A stretch of 19,624 bases of DNA. Source: MESE01 sp036675035 (GTDB lineage: Bacteria > Pseudomonadota > Gammaproteobacteria > Burkholderiales > Burkholderiaceae_D). Below the pieces are notes generated by a model, which ran no database searches, was not told the DNA's origin, and worked only from the letters and a program-made list of their open reading frames with translations. Positions 1 to 7,089 of this stretch are shown here, in pieces; positions within the stretch are counted from its first letter, which is position 1, and the number at the start of each line of letters is the position of its first letter. A program made the translations under genes and the position numbers. The stretch is taken from contig JAKFFO010000165.1 in the NCBI GenBank assembly GCA_036675035.1, forward strand, positions 1 to 19,624, in the 5' to 3' direction.

Positions 1-161
1 AGGATCGGGCCGATGGCGGTGGCGCCGCCGATGCGCTGGGCGATCTTGTAGCCGATGTTTGCCGCGTCGAGGTTGGGGAAGACAAAGACATTGGCCTCGC
101 CATGCAGCGCCGATTGCGGCGCCTTTGCCGCGCTGACGGCCTCGACAAAAGCGGTGTCGAA
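1..161 (-). pseudogene. pta: 3' fragment of phosphate acetyltransferase gene
   Basis: Read on the minus strand, this stretch encodes an uninterrupted piece of phosphate acetyltransferase (acetyl-CoA + phosphate to acetyl phosphate + CoA). Visible segments include FDTAFVEAVSAAKAPQSAL, then GEANVFVFPNLDAANIGYK and IAQRIGGATAIGPIL. This is the conserved region near the C-terminus of Pta, where homologues read 'KAPGSPVAGKANVFVFPNLDAGNIGYKIAQRLGG...GPILQGL'. The gene continues leftward out of the window toward its C-terminus. Going right, the match stops at about 156-161: the next residues in frame (AGTN) do not look like Pta, and the plus-strand neighbour takes over. The whole N-terminal part is therefore missing here. 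Either the gene was truncated by a rearrangement, or the window's left end is a chimeric assembly join. The family call is firm; pseudogene status is inferred. Confidence 0.8.
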
Positions 162-1958
162 GTTGGTTCCGGCACGACCAACGCAGACGGTAGTTATGCG
201 ATCACCCTTTCTGCAGGTGCCGTCGCGCCGTTCGTGGTGCGGGCCGTACGTGACGATCTGACGCTGGTCAGCGTCGTTCCCGATGCTTCCGCGTCGACGG
301 TCAACATAACACCCATCACCAACCTGATTGCCGCGCGCCTGTCGACGTCGGGCGACCCGGCCAAACTGGCCCAAGAACTGCAGGCAAATCCGGATTTGCT
401 CTCGCCGGTCAAGGTTCAGGGCACGGTCAATGAAATCGTGGGAATGCTCCAGTCGTTGCTCGATGCCGTGGGCGCGAGCGCCAATCCACTTACCGGTGCG
501 TTCGCAGCCGATGGCACCGGCATGGATCGCGCGCTGGATTCGCTGTCGATTGTCATTACTCCGGACACTGCAACAAGCTCGCATATCGAAGTTGCAATCA
601 AGCAGGCTGCGGGGGAAGGTGACGCACCTCTGGCAGTCCAGTTTGCCGCAGGTTCGAATGCGACTGCCGTACCGAGTACGGTCGGTACGGTTGATGCCAC
701 CAAACTGATTGAAAGCGGCACGACACCATTGATCGCAGACCTTATGTCGCGGATCAACGCGTGCCACAAGCTGCCGACGGCGGACCGGGTCGATAGCCCG
801 AACGTAGTCCCTGCGGCTGCCGGCACAATCAAGGCAAGCGCTTGCAAGTCGCTGTTCAAGAACGATGATCCGACTGCTTACCTTAACAACGGCAGGTTGG
901 TCGGCAGCAGCAGCGTTCTAAACGACTGGTTCTCGATATTTCACGATGGCGGAACCAATGCGGTATACGACCGTGCAATGTACGACTTTTCGCGCGCGAA
1001 TGGCGACCTGGTAATCAGTTTCCGGGTAACGGGAGCGGATGGCGCGCCGGTGGAGCGGGCCCTGGTAGCAACCAAAGCCACAGTCGATGGAAAGCCAGAA
1101 CTGCGCATTACCGGCAATGGCTATCAATATGGCGGCGGCGTGGTGGCGTACCAGCAGATGCGCACCTTCGTCAACAAGCCAGAAGCCGATTATTACAGCA
1201 CCGGGTATGCTTTCTTTGTGCCCAATAATGGACAGTTCGCCAAGGTTGTCGTCACCAGTCCGAAAGGGAATCCGCTTACATTGAATCCAAATGCTGGCAG
1301 CACACTGTTGAGCATTGGCGGATCTGCGAATAGCTTTCTGCGCCTTGGCAGGCAGTTCGTGAACGAATCTGCTGCTGATCCGAAAGACATCGACGCCACC
1401 CTCGTATTCTCTTCGATGCGCTGGACGGATGCCGAACTGGCAGCAATCCCGCAGCAAAGCGTCTGGAAGTTCGACTATTACCTTACCGGAAATGGCACGA
1501 CCACCCCGGATGCCACGCAGCACTATCGTACCCGTGCGCGTGCGCTGACCATCGGCGAGCTGAAGCTGCAGTCGCATGCCACGCTGAGCGATGAGGTGAT
1601 TACCGACATCAAGGCACAGACAGTGTCGGCGGACGTCATTAATATGGCAGGCCAGGCTGCAATCGACGTGGATTGGAACGTGCCGACCGGTGCGCTCGCG
1701 CCGTATAACGTGACGGGATTCGGCCGTCATTATTACAGCCCTCCGTCATTCAGGTCCTTCGACGACAGTCGCAACGTCAAGACCACCGCCCGTGCGGTAG
1801 TCATTCCGTGCGCGAATCAGGGCGGGGCCGATCAGCATTGTGCTGGCGGTGTGTATGCTTCAGGTGCAAATCTCAACTCGCTGCATCTTCGTGCGCGCGA
1901 TGCATTTGGCCGGGACTTCACGCATCTCTATGCGTTCTATCGGCCGGTCATGCCGTAA
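102..1958 (+). CDS. 5'-truncated surface/exported protein of unknown function
   Basis: A long frame open from the window edge. The first ATG at 102 lies inside antisense pta sequence and has no ribosome-binding site, so it is not the native start. Family-like sequence begins near 160 with VEVGSGTTNADGSYAI, the end of a carboxypeptidase-regulatory or Ig-like repeat of the kind that follows a lipoprotein signal in Oxalobacteraceae proteins. Next comes a helical segment around 'NITPITNLIAARLS...AQELQANPDLL', then several hundred residues of beta-rich, Gly/Asn/Thr-rich sequence ending in FYRPVMP. There are only a few cysteines. No signal peptide is present because the N-terminus is lost. The following gene (2127) is the same style of protein, sharing the TTN-L segment, and may be a functional neighbour. 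Function is unknown; a cell-envelope location is inferred from the domain style. Confidence 0.7.
   Translation: MQRRLRRLCRADGLDKSGVEVGSGTTNADGSYAITLSAGAVAPFVVRAVRDDLTLVSVVPDASASTVNITPITNLIAARLSTSGDPAKLAQELQANPDLLSPVKVQGTVNEIVGMLQSLLDAVGASANPLTGAFAADGTGMDRALDSLSIVITPDTATSSHIEVAIKQAAGEGDAPLAVQFAAGSNATAVPSTVGTVDATKLIESGTTPLIADLMSRINACHKLPTADRVDSPNVVPAAAGTIKASACKSLFKNDDPTAYLNNGRLVGSSSVLNDWFSIFHDGGTNAVYDRAMYDFSRANGDLVISFRVTGADGAPVERALVATKATVDGKPELRITGNGYQYGGGVVAYQQMRTFVNKPEADYYSTGYAFFVPNNGQFAKVVVTSPKGNPLTLNPNAGSTLLSIGGSANSFLRLGRQFVNESAADPKDIDATLVFSSMRWTDAELAAIPQQSVWKFDYYLTGNGTTTPDATQHYRTRARALTIGELKLQSHATLSDEVITDIKAQTVSADVINMAGQAAIDVDWNVPTGALAPYNVTGFGRHYYSPPSFRSFDDSRNVKTTARAVVIPCANQGGADQHCAGGVYASGANLNSLHLRARDAFGRDFTHLYAFYRPVMP
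150..170. other. Junction between antisense pta and the plus-strand surface-protein gene
   Basis: Left of here the minus strand encodes convincing Pta sequence up to FDTAF (codons over about 147-161). Right of here the plus strand encodes VEVGSGTTNADGSY, typical of an extracellular beta-sandwich repeat. The two genes face each other head-on across the join and both lack their 5' ends, which ordinary gene overlap does not produce. No transposon end or target duplication is visible in the 160 bases available. Confidence 0.65.
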
Positions 1959-2126
1959 TCGGTTTGCCTGCATCGCGTCGCATGCTGCGGCGCGATGCAT
2001 TGCACACATGAGATACATCCGTATTCGATTCCATACGCCAGCTGAGGTGGGAAATATTTCAAGATGAAAGTTCATACTTCGGTCTGGAATCGGTACCGAG
2101 AAAACGATCAATCAAAAGGAAAGCTA

Positions 2127-3383
2127 ATGAATTTTGCAAAATCTTTGATGTTAAGCGCATGCGCTCTGGCTCTGGCAAGTTGCGGAGGCGGCGGTTCGGA
2201 TACAAGCGCATCCGCCGCATCTGCGGGCGCATCCTCGGGGATCCTGACCGATAGCCCGGTGGGCGGTGTCCAGTACACGACCAGCGGCGGTTACAGCGGC
2301 ACAACCAGTGCCAGCGGTCAATATAACTACAATCCGGGTGAAACCGTCACGTTCAAAATCGGCGCAATCACGCTGGGCACCGTCACTGCTACCGGTACGA
2401 TTACTCCGCTTCAGTTGGCTGGCACAGGTGCCAACAGTGGAAACATTACTACCAACCTTCTGGTTCTGCTTCAGTCGCTGGATGCGGATAACGATCCTTC
2501 GAACGGCATCACGATCAATGCCGCGACCCAGGCAGCGGCGAACAGTGCGGGCGCTCTGGACCTTACCCAGGCCCCGGCGCAGTTTGCCAGCACCGGCAAC
2601 GCCGCTCTGACGTCGGTCCTGTCAGGTGCCGGCCTGCCAAGGACAGCGCCGGTCGATCCGGCCGCAGCATTGGCACACTTCAAGGAGCAGTTCTTCAAGC
2701 AACTCGCCGGCACGTGGACCGGGACGTCGGAAGAGACAGTGAGCGTTTTCCGTTTCGATGCGGCGGGCAAGTACATCATGGGTGAAGCAGGTCCTGCCAA
2801 AGATGGCGGTATGTCGGGTACGGAGGTCGCACAGATTGACTGGAATCCGTCGACCGGCGCAATTTCTTCTGTTTCCGGCAGCATCATTAGAGACACGAAT
2901 GCCGAATGGGGACTATCGCATCTGGCCGGAACGGATACCCTGCGTTTCGATGGCGACAAGCTGATCCTTACCGATGCGGATGGTACGGTCACCCCATATA
3001 CGCGCGTCGGAAATAATCCAGATTCCCTCGTCGGAATGTGGGCGCTGAATTCCGCGACGACACTTCAAACGCAAACCTTTGTCTTTACCTCCGACAATAA
3101 ATACATGATGCTGGATCCGCTGGGTGATACCGATCATGGCGCGGGAGGCCCATGTACTACGCTCGACCAGGTTAGCAGTGGTGGAATCGAGTATGGGACA
3201 TATTCCTTCAATGCCACTGCCGGGGCTTTTGCGGTGACACAGGCGCCTGCCTACGATACGAATTCCTGTGCCGGACTTTGGGATCAGCCGGCCAGCTCCG
3301 GGTCGAGTTTTACTTTCGTGTTCAACACGGATAAATCCGCTATTACGTTCGACGGACAAACCTTGCATCGGGTTTCGAAGTAG
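2127..3383 (+). CDS. GGGG-type lipoprotein with two repeated beta domains
   Basis: The start is set at the ATG at 2127, preceded by AAAGGAAAG; a longer frame from 2064 would add 21 residues before the signal. The protein is 418 residues. It opens with a lipoprotein signal peptide, MNFAKSLMLSACALALASC, with the lipid-modified Cys at 19 followed by GGGGSD and a Ser/Ala linker. Residues about 40-85 (GILTDSPVGGVQYTTSGGYS onward) form a small domain often seen in Burkholderiales lipoproteins. A segment resembling the upstream gene follows (TTNLLVLLQSLDADNDPSNG). The C-terminal half holds two similar units starting 'LAGTW...FRFDAAGKYIM' (about 192) and 'LVGMW...FVFTSDNKYMM' (about 303), looking like a lipocalin-like duplication. 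Attachment to the outer membrane is likely; function is unknown. Confidence 0.85.
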   Translation: MNFAKSLMLSACALALASCGGGGSDTSASAASAGASSGILTDSPVGGVQYTTSGGYSGTTSASGQYNYNPGETVTFKIGAITLGTVTATGTITPLQLAGTGANSGNITTNLLVLLQSLDADNDPSNGITINAATQAAANSAGALDLTQAPAQFASTGNAALTSVLSGAGLPRTAPVDPAAALAHFKEQFFKQLAGTWTGTSEETVSVFRFDAAGKYIMGEAGPAKDGGMSGTEVAQIDWNPSTGAISSVSGSIIRDTNAEWGLSHLAGTDTLRFDGDKLILTDADGTVTPYTRVGNNPDSLVGMWALNSATTLQTQTFVFTSDNKYMMLDPLGDTDHGAGGPCTTLDQVSSGGIEYGTYSFNATAGAFAVTQAPAYDTNSCAGLWDQPASSGSSFTFVFNTDKSAITFDGQTLHRVSK

Positions 3384-3452
3384 CCAGGCAGTCTGAGCAA
3401 GCACTGTCATCGAACGCTCGCTAGGGGCGGCAAAGCATAGGCCGCTGCTAAC

Positions 3453-3486
3453 AACGGGTCGCAAGTTCGTAGCTTGCGGCCCGTTT
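3453..3486 (+). terminator. Hairpin terminator after the lipoprotein gene
   Basis: AACGGGTCGCAAG (3453-3465) pairs with CTTGCGGCCCGTT (3473-3485) across a 7-base loop; the only imperfect pair is a T-G wobble. A short T run follows. It lies 70 bases after the lipoprotein stop codon, so it probably ends that transcript. Confidence 0.7.
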
Positions 3487-3624
3487 CAGTCCATCGCCGC
3501 CTGATGCAGCCTTCTTGGCTGACCTATCCTTTCAGCTCTGAATAATCGGAATCGCCATCTCACGGTTCGTGTAGCGCCGAGCGTGGAGTATGTTTCGTTA
3601 GCCCGAAATGTCTGCACGAGACGC

Positions 3625-3662
3625 GCATGCCTGCGGCATGCATATTGCATACGACATATGCA
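3625..3662. repeat. Two adjacent small inverted repeats in a long spacer
   Basis: GCATGCC-TGC-GGCATGC (3625-3641) is a 7-bp stem with a 3-base loop. It overlaps a second inverted repeat, TGCATAT (3639-3645) with ATATGCA (3656-3662). Both sit in the 567-base spacer 3384-3950, which also holds the terminator at 3453 and the promoter candidate at 3899. I see no convincing gene in that spacer: short frames there are Arg/Cys/His-rich and lack ribosome-binding sites. A role as operator or RNA structure is only a guess. Confidence 0.4.
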
Positions 3663-3898
3663 TTCCGTGCTGAAGGTGGAAGGGCACGCGAAAGATGGAA
3701 ACGCGTGGCGCGGGCAGGTCGTTCCACCGGTATCGCATTATTTTGCGTGCGGTCGGTTGCACGGAATACGCTGCAATCTTCGGACGGAACCTTCAGACGT
3801 AGTTCGCACCGGAGGATTATGGCAGCGCACGATGCCGAAATTGCGGACTCGTGAACTTGCCGAAGGGTGGCCTCGTTGTGCGTGTGCTGAAAATCGCT

Positions 3899-3907
3899 TG
3901 CTATGAT
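3899..3907 (+). promoter_or_regulatory. Candidate extended -10 promoter for the pirin gene
   Basis: TGCTATGAT matches an extended -10 element (TGn then TATGAT, consensus TATAAT). It lies 44 bases before the pirin ATG, a normal leader length. A possible -35 (TTGTGC, 3876-3881) is 20 bases upstream of the hexamer, which is too far for a good match; extended -10 promoters can work without one. Confidence 0.4.
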
Positions 3908-3950
3908 GCCGCATGCAATGTTTATCAACTAATTATCGCGGGCCAATCAA

Positions 3951-4865
3951 ATGACAACACCAACCACTGTTGAAACCATCGTCGTTCCGCGCACCCGCGA
4001 CTTGGGCGGCGGCTTTGAAGTGCGGCGCGTATTGCCGTCCGCCGAGCGGCGCATGGTTGGCCCGTTCGTGTTCTTCGATCAGATGGGCCCCACTGTCTTT
4101 GCTGCAGGAAAGGGGCTCGATGTTCGCCCGCATCCGCATATCGGGCTTGCAACCGTCACTTATCTGTTCGACGGCGAGATCATGCATCGCGACAGCCTCG
4201 GCACGATTCAACCGATTCGGCCCGGCGAAGTCAACTGGATGACGGCGGGGCGCGGCATCGTGCATTCGGAGCGCACCGCCCAGGAAATTCGCAGCCGTGA
4301 ATCATCGCTGTCCGGTCTGCAGTGCTGGGTTGCGCTGCCGCGCAGCCATGAAGAAGACGATCCCGCGTTCAGCCATATCGAGGCGGAAAAACTGCCGGTC
4401 GAAGAAGGCGAGGGCGTGTCGGCGATTATTATCGCCGGCCGGTTTTTTGGAAAACAATCGCCGGTGCCGGTATTGTCGGAGATGTTCTATGTGGACTTGC
4501 ATCTTCAACCGGGTGCAAGTATCCCGGTTCCGCCGGAATATGGCGAACGGGCAATCTATGTGGTGCAGGGAAGTATCGACATGGGCGGTGACGGGCACTT
4601 CGAGGCCGGCCGCCTGCTGGTGCTGAAACCGGGCGCAACTGTAACGCTGAGGTCTGCCGGCTCAACGCCTGCACGCGTCATGCTGCTTGGCGGCGAACCG
4701 ATGGACGAGCCGCGGTACGTGGCATGGAATTTCGTGTCGAGTTCGCAGGAGCGCATCGAACAGGCAAGGCAGGACTGGCGCGACCGGAAATTCGCAAACG
4801 TGCCGGATGAAACCGAGTTCATACCTTTGCCGGGCACTGCGGCAGCAACCGTGGATTATCCGTAA
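3951..4865 (+). CDS. Pirin family protein (cupin)
   Basis: A 304-residue protein of the pirin family, bicupin metal-binding proteins; some members are quercetin 2,3-dioxygenases and others redox-sensing cofactors. The N-terminal cupin carries all four expected ligands: H61 and H63 in 'RPHPHIGLATVTYLFDG', H105 and E107 in 'GRGIVHSE'. Their spacing matches human pirin (56, 58, 101, 103). The C-terminal cupin begins around residue 170 (EMFYVDLHLQPGASIPVP). There is no signal peptide, so it is cytoplasmic. The ATG at 3951 has only a weak upstream site (GCGGGCCAATCAA). The gene stands alone on its strand and faces the tiny convergent gene at 4915. The biochemical substrate cannot be told from sequence. 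Confidence 0.92.
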   Translation: MTTPTTVETIVVPRTRDLGGGFEVRRVLPSAERRMVGPFVFFDQMGPTVFAAGKGLDVRPHPHIGLATVTYLFDGEIMHRDSLGTIQPIRPGEVNWMTAGRGIVHSERTAQEIRSRESSLSGLQCWVALPRSHEEDDPAFSHIEAEKLPVEEGEGVSAIIIAGRFFGKQSPVPVLSEMFYVDLHLQPGASIPVPPEYGERAIYVVQGSIDMGGDGHFEAGRLLVLKPGATVTLRSAGSTPARVMLLGGEPMDEPRYVAWNFVSSSQERIEQARQDWRDRKFANVPDETEFIPLPGTAAATVDYP

Positions 4866-4887
4866 TCGGTCGGCGCAGGCTTCAACG

Positions 4888-4904
4888 CATATACAACGTA
4901 TATG
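4888..4904. terminator. Small stem-loop between convergent genes
   Basis: CATATAC-AAC-GTATATG is a perfect 7-bp stem with a 3-base loop. It is centred in the 49-base gap between the convergent pirin gene and the glycine-zipper gene, where a shared terminator would sit. It is AT-rich and lacks a T tract on either side, so termination is uncertain. Confidence 0.3.
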
Positions 4905-4914
4905 GAGCGGCAGG

Positions 4915-5088
4915 TCACTTTTGCTCCTTGCCATGTTCGTTGTTCCCGTTGATTAGCGAAAGTGCGATGCCGATCGCCAGGCCAATACCGATGCCCATCG
5001 TCACGTTGTCCGTGACCATGCCGATAAGCGCGCCAATCGCCACGCCGATTCCTACCTTCGGCGATTGTCTTCCTTGCTTCCTTGCCAT
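4915..5088 (-). CDS. Small glycine-zipper membrane protein
   Basis: A 57-residue gene. The protein starts MARKQGRQSPKVGIGVAIGA, continues LIGMVTDNVT, then MGIGIGLAIGIALSLI, and ends in a charged tail, NGNNEHGKEQK. Two hydrophobic Gly-rich arms with GxxxG spacing flank a polar TDN turn, giving a membrane hairpin (glycine zipper). A basic N-terminus and charged C-terminus suggest both ends lie on the same side. Similar short proteins are common hypothetical genes in soil Proteobacteria; none known to me has an assigned function. ACGGAT is a weak ribosome-binding site upstream of the ATG. The repetitive low-complexity antisense frame (many Pro/Ile) is what this gene looks like from the other strand. 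Confidence 0.7.
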   Translation of the reverse strand: MARKQGRQSPKVGIGVAIGALIGMVTDNVTMGIGIGLAIGIALSLINGNNEHGKEQK

Positions 5089-5250
5089 GGTCGAATTATC
5101 CGTACGAAAAAAGCCGTCGTTATTGCGAGCGCTTAACTTTTTTCCTTTCCGGTCAATAGGTGTTTGATCTTACGACCGCATTGTTCTGCCTGAATTCGAA
5201 CCCGGGGCACAATACTTGCACGCCGAGATGGCAGGGAATCTCAGCGCAGG

Positions 5251-5268
5251 AATATTGTCACAAATATT
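5251..5268. promoter_or_regulatory. AATATT inverted repeat upstream of the SYLF gene
   Basis: AATATT-GTCACA-AATATT, 6-bp arms separated by 6 bases, sits in the 306-base spacer 5089-5394 between divergent genes, about 127 bases before the SYLF start. It could be an operator or part of an AT-rich promoter. I see no clear -35/-10 pair and no gene in the rest of this spacer. Confidence 0.25.
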
Positions 5269-5394
5269 GAATGCCTGAATTTTTTCCGGGAACGCAACGC
5301 GACAGGAATTCGAAACCGATGTCTCGTCGCTGGCACCGCTATCGAGCGCTTTTGCTCGATGGTTTTCTGCAACCAGCAAAGAAAGGAAATCGAC

Positions 5395-6408
5395 ATGAAT
5401 TCAGAAAAATACAAATTGCGAGTAATTGTTACCGCCTGTTCGTTCGCACTAGCGTCCATGAGCGGATTTGCGGCTGCGCAATCTTCAGCGCAACAGGATG
5501 CGAAGACCGGCAATACGCAAAAGAACGCGCAAGCCGCCGGTAGCGAAACCCAGAATGCGACCAGGCAGGTGACCGAAGCGACCAAGGTCGTAAAGCGCAT
5601 GGAGCGCGACCAGGAACTCAAGAAAGTTCTGCAGCAGGCACAAGGCGTCTTCATCGTGCCTGATTACGGGCGGGCCGCGCTCACCGTGGGAGTTCGCGGT
5701 GGCGAGGGCGTGGTTCTGATGAAACAGGCCGGCAAGTGGAGCGACCCGGCGTTTTATAACTTTGGCGGACTGAGTGCCGGTATCCAGGCCGGTGCTGAGG
5801 CCGGCTCCATCGTGATGATTCTGAACAATGAGAAAGCGGTAAAAAGCTTCAAGCAGGACAATAACTGGTCGCTCAATGCCGGGGCCGGCCTGACCGTCGT
5901 TAACTGGTCGGGGAAAGTACAGGGGAACGTCGGCAAAGGCGATGTGATTGTCTGGTCGGACACCGAGGGGCTGCTAGGCAGCGTGGCGCTTAGCGTGACC
6001 GATATCAATTTCGACGAGGATGAAACCGCGGCCTTCTATGGAAAGCAGGTCGCATTGCAGGACATCTTCAGCGGAAAAGTAAAGGCACCGCGCCAGGTCG
6101 CCGCATTGAAACAGGCTCTTCCGAGCGGTTCGGGCGCTACATCGAGCGGTAGCTCGGGCAGTGCGTCTTCCGCCGGTGCTTCCGGTGCAGCTGCTACGCA
6201 GGATCCAGAAAAATCGAGTTCCGGTACATCGGGAACCTCCGGTGCCCAGGGCAGCGATGCATCCAGCGACACGCCTCCATACACGCACGGGGTAAGCAGG
6301 CCGGGGCAAGGCACGACCGGTACGGGCATAGGCGGCCCGGTGGATTCTGGCGCGGCAGCCAAGGATGCCGAATCGAACAGCGCCGGCAAGTCCACGAGCG
6401 GCAAGTAG
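5395..6408 (+). CDS. Exported SYLF (Ysc84/DUF500) domain protein with Ser/Gly-rich tail
   Basis: A 337-residue protein starting at the ATG at 5395, preceded by AAAGGAAA; an upstream ATG at 5359 has no such site. A Sec signal peptide covers MNSEKYKLRVIVTACSFALA to about AAAQ. A short coiled Gln/Lys-rich stretch follows (residues about 30-80, ending KRMERDQELKKVLQQAQ). The SYLF lipid-binding domain spans about 82-240: GVFIVPDYGRAALTVGVRGG, then GEGVVLMK, FYNFGGLSAGIQAGAEAGS, and VIVWSDTEGLLG...AAFYGK. In eukaryotes this domain binds phosphoinositides; bacterial members are mostly periplasmic and uncharacterised. The last roughly 90 residues are low-complexity Ser/Gly/Ala/Thr, probably disordered. 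A strong hairpin follows the stop. Monocistronic. Confidence 0.9.
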   Translation: MNSEKYKLRVIVTACSFALASMSGFAAAQSSAQQDAKTGNTQKNAQAAGSETQNATRQVTEATKVVKRMERDQELKKVLQQAQGVFIVPDYGRAALTVGVRGGEGVVLMKQAGKWSDPAFYNFGGLSAGIQAGAEAGSIVMILNNEKAVKSFKQDNNWSLNAGAGLTVVNWSGKVQGNVGKGDVIVWSDTEGLLGSVALSVTDINFDEDETAAFYGKQVALQDIFSGKVKAPRQVAALKQALPSGSGATSSGSSGSASSAGASGAAATQDPEKSSSGTSGTSGAQGSDASSDTPPYTHGVSRPGQGTTGTGIGGPVDSGAAAKDAESNSAGKSTSGK

Positions 6409-6439
6409 CCAGGGAGAAGTAGTAGAGAGTGCAATTGCA

Positions 6440-6467
6440 CGGCCGCTCCGATCCATCGGAGCGGCCG
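6440..6467. terminator. Perfect 13-bp hairpin downstream of the SYLF gene
   Basis: CGGCCGCTCCGAT (6440-6452) pairs exactly with ATCGGAGCGGCCG (6455-6467); physically this is a 12-bp stem with a 4-base loop. It lies 32 bases after the SYLF stop and 120 bases beyond the end of the minus-strand gene at 6588. No T tract follows, so it may be a bidirectional or RNA-stabilising structure rather than a classic intrinsic terminator. Confidence 0.6.
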
Positions 6468-6587
6468 GTCGCTGCCAGCTAACGTGGCAGAGCCGGTCGC
6501 GTATCACACTGGCTGTCGATTACCGCAGCGAATGATGGCCGTATCCCCTCATTCATCGCCGCGGCCTGACTTTATATTTCCGCATCG

Positions 6588-6869
6588 TCAATGCCTGGCA
6601 TGAGGTTTGCCGCGCGCTTCGCTGTACGATGGTATCGAGATCGGGTCGCTGGCAGGAAAAGTCATTTCAATCGCATCATCCAGCAATGCTTCCTGTCGTT
6701 CTTCAAGATTATCCGAATTGACATTGCGCACCGTCGTGTCGCGCGCCGCCGCTGCATTCGGACCAATATCCTTGGGTGTGACCACGACCGGCGAGTTGCC
6801 GGGCGAAGAAGGGCGCACGGATGCTTGAGCCGTGCTGTGCGGCTTGTCTGCGGGGGTAGTTGGCGACAT
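6588..6869 (-). CDS. Small disordered protein with TFPASDP motif
   Basis: A 93-residue protein. The first 50 residues are Pro/Ser/Thr/Ala-rich and probably unstructured (MSPTTPADKPHSTAQASVRP...). A short conserved block follows: 'LEERQEALLDDAIEMTFPASDPISI'. The 'LDxAIxxTFPASDP' pattern recurs in many short uncharacterised proteobacterial proteins, usually near the C-terminus, and is the evidence that this frame is real. The start is supported by CCAGGAAACGCC before the ATG. It has no signal peptide or membrane segment. It is transcribed away from the M16 gene cluster, with its own 220-base upstream spacer (6870-7089). Function is unknown. Confidence 0.75.
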   Translation of the reverse strand: MSPTTPADKPHSTAQASVRPSSPGNSPVVVTPKDIGPNAAAARDTTVRNVNSDNLEERQEALLDDAIEMTFPASDPISIPSYSEARGKPHARH

Positions 6870-7089
6870 GGCGTTTCCTGGGGTGGTAAATGGCTTTCGC
6901 GTGCGAATCCTGGCTGCATTGATTAGACATCAGGAAAGCGCAACGTTCCTGCTTGATCGAAAGGTTGGTTGCGCATTTACCAGCGTCACATATGGATAAC
7001 GTCGGATTCAATCGCGGCAGTCACGGTCCGGGCGGGCGGAGAGTCTTTTATCGTGCAGGTAACTGGTAAGCTGGCGCCGCGGCGCTTCG

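Noticed and set aside
918..1730. 270-codon minus-strand open frame
   Set aside because: Antisense to the plus-strand surface protein; no ribosome-binding site and no family resemblance.
3583..3906. 107-codon plus-strand frame in the spacer before the pirin gene
   Set aside because: Cys/Arg/His-rich, lacks a ribosome-binding site and overlaps the hairpins and promoter candidate.
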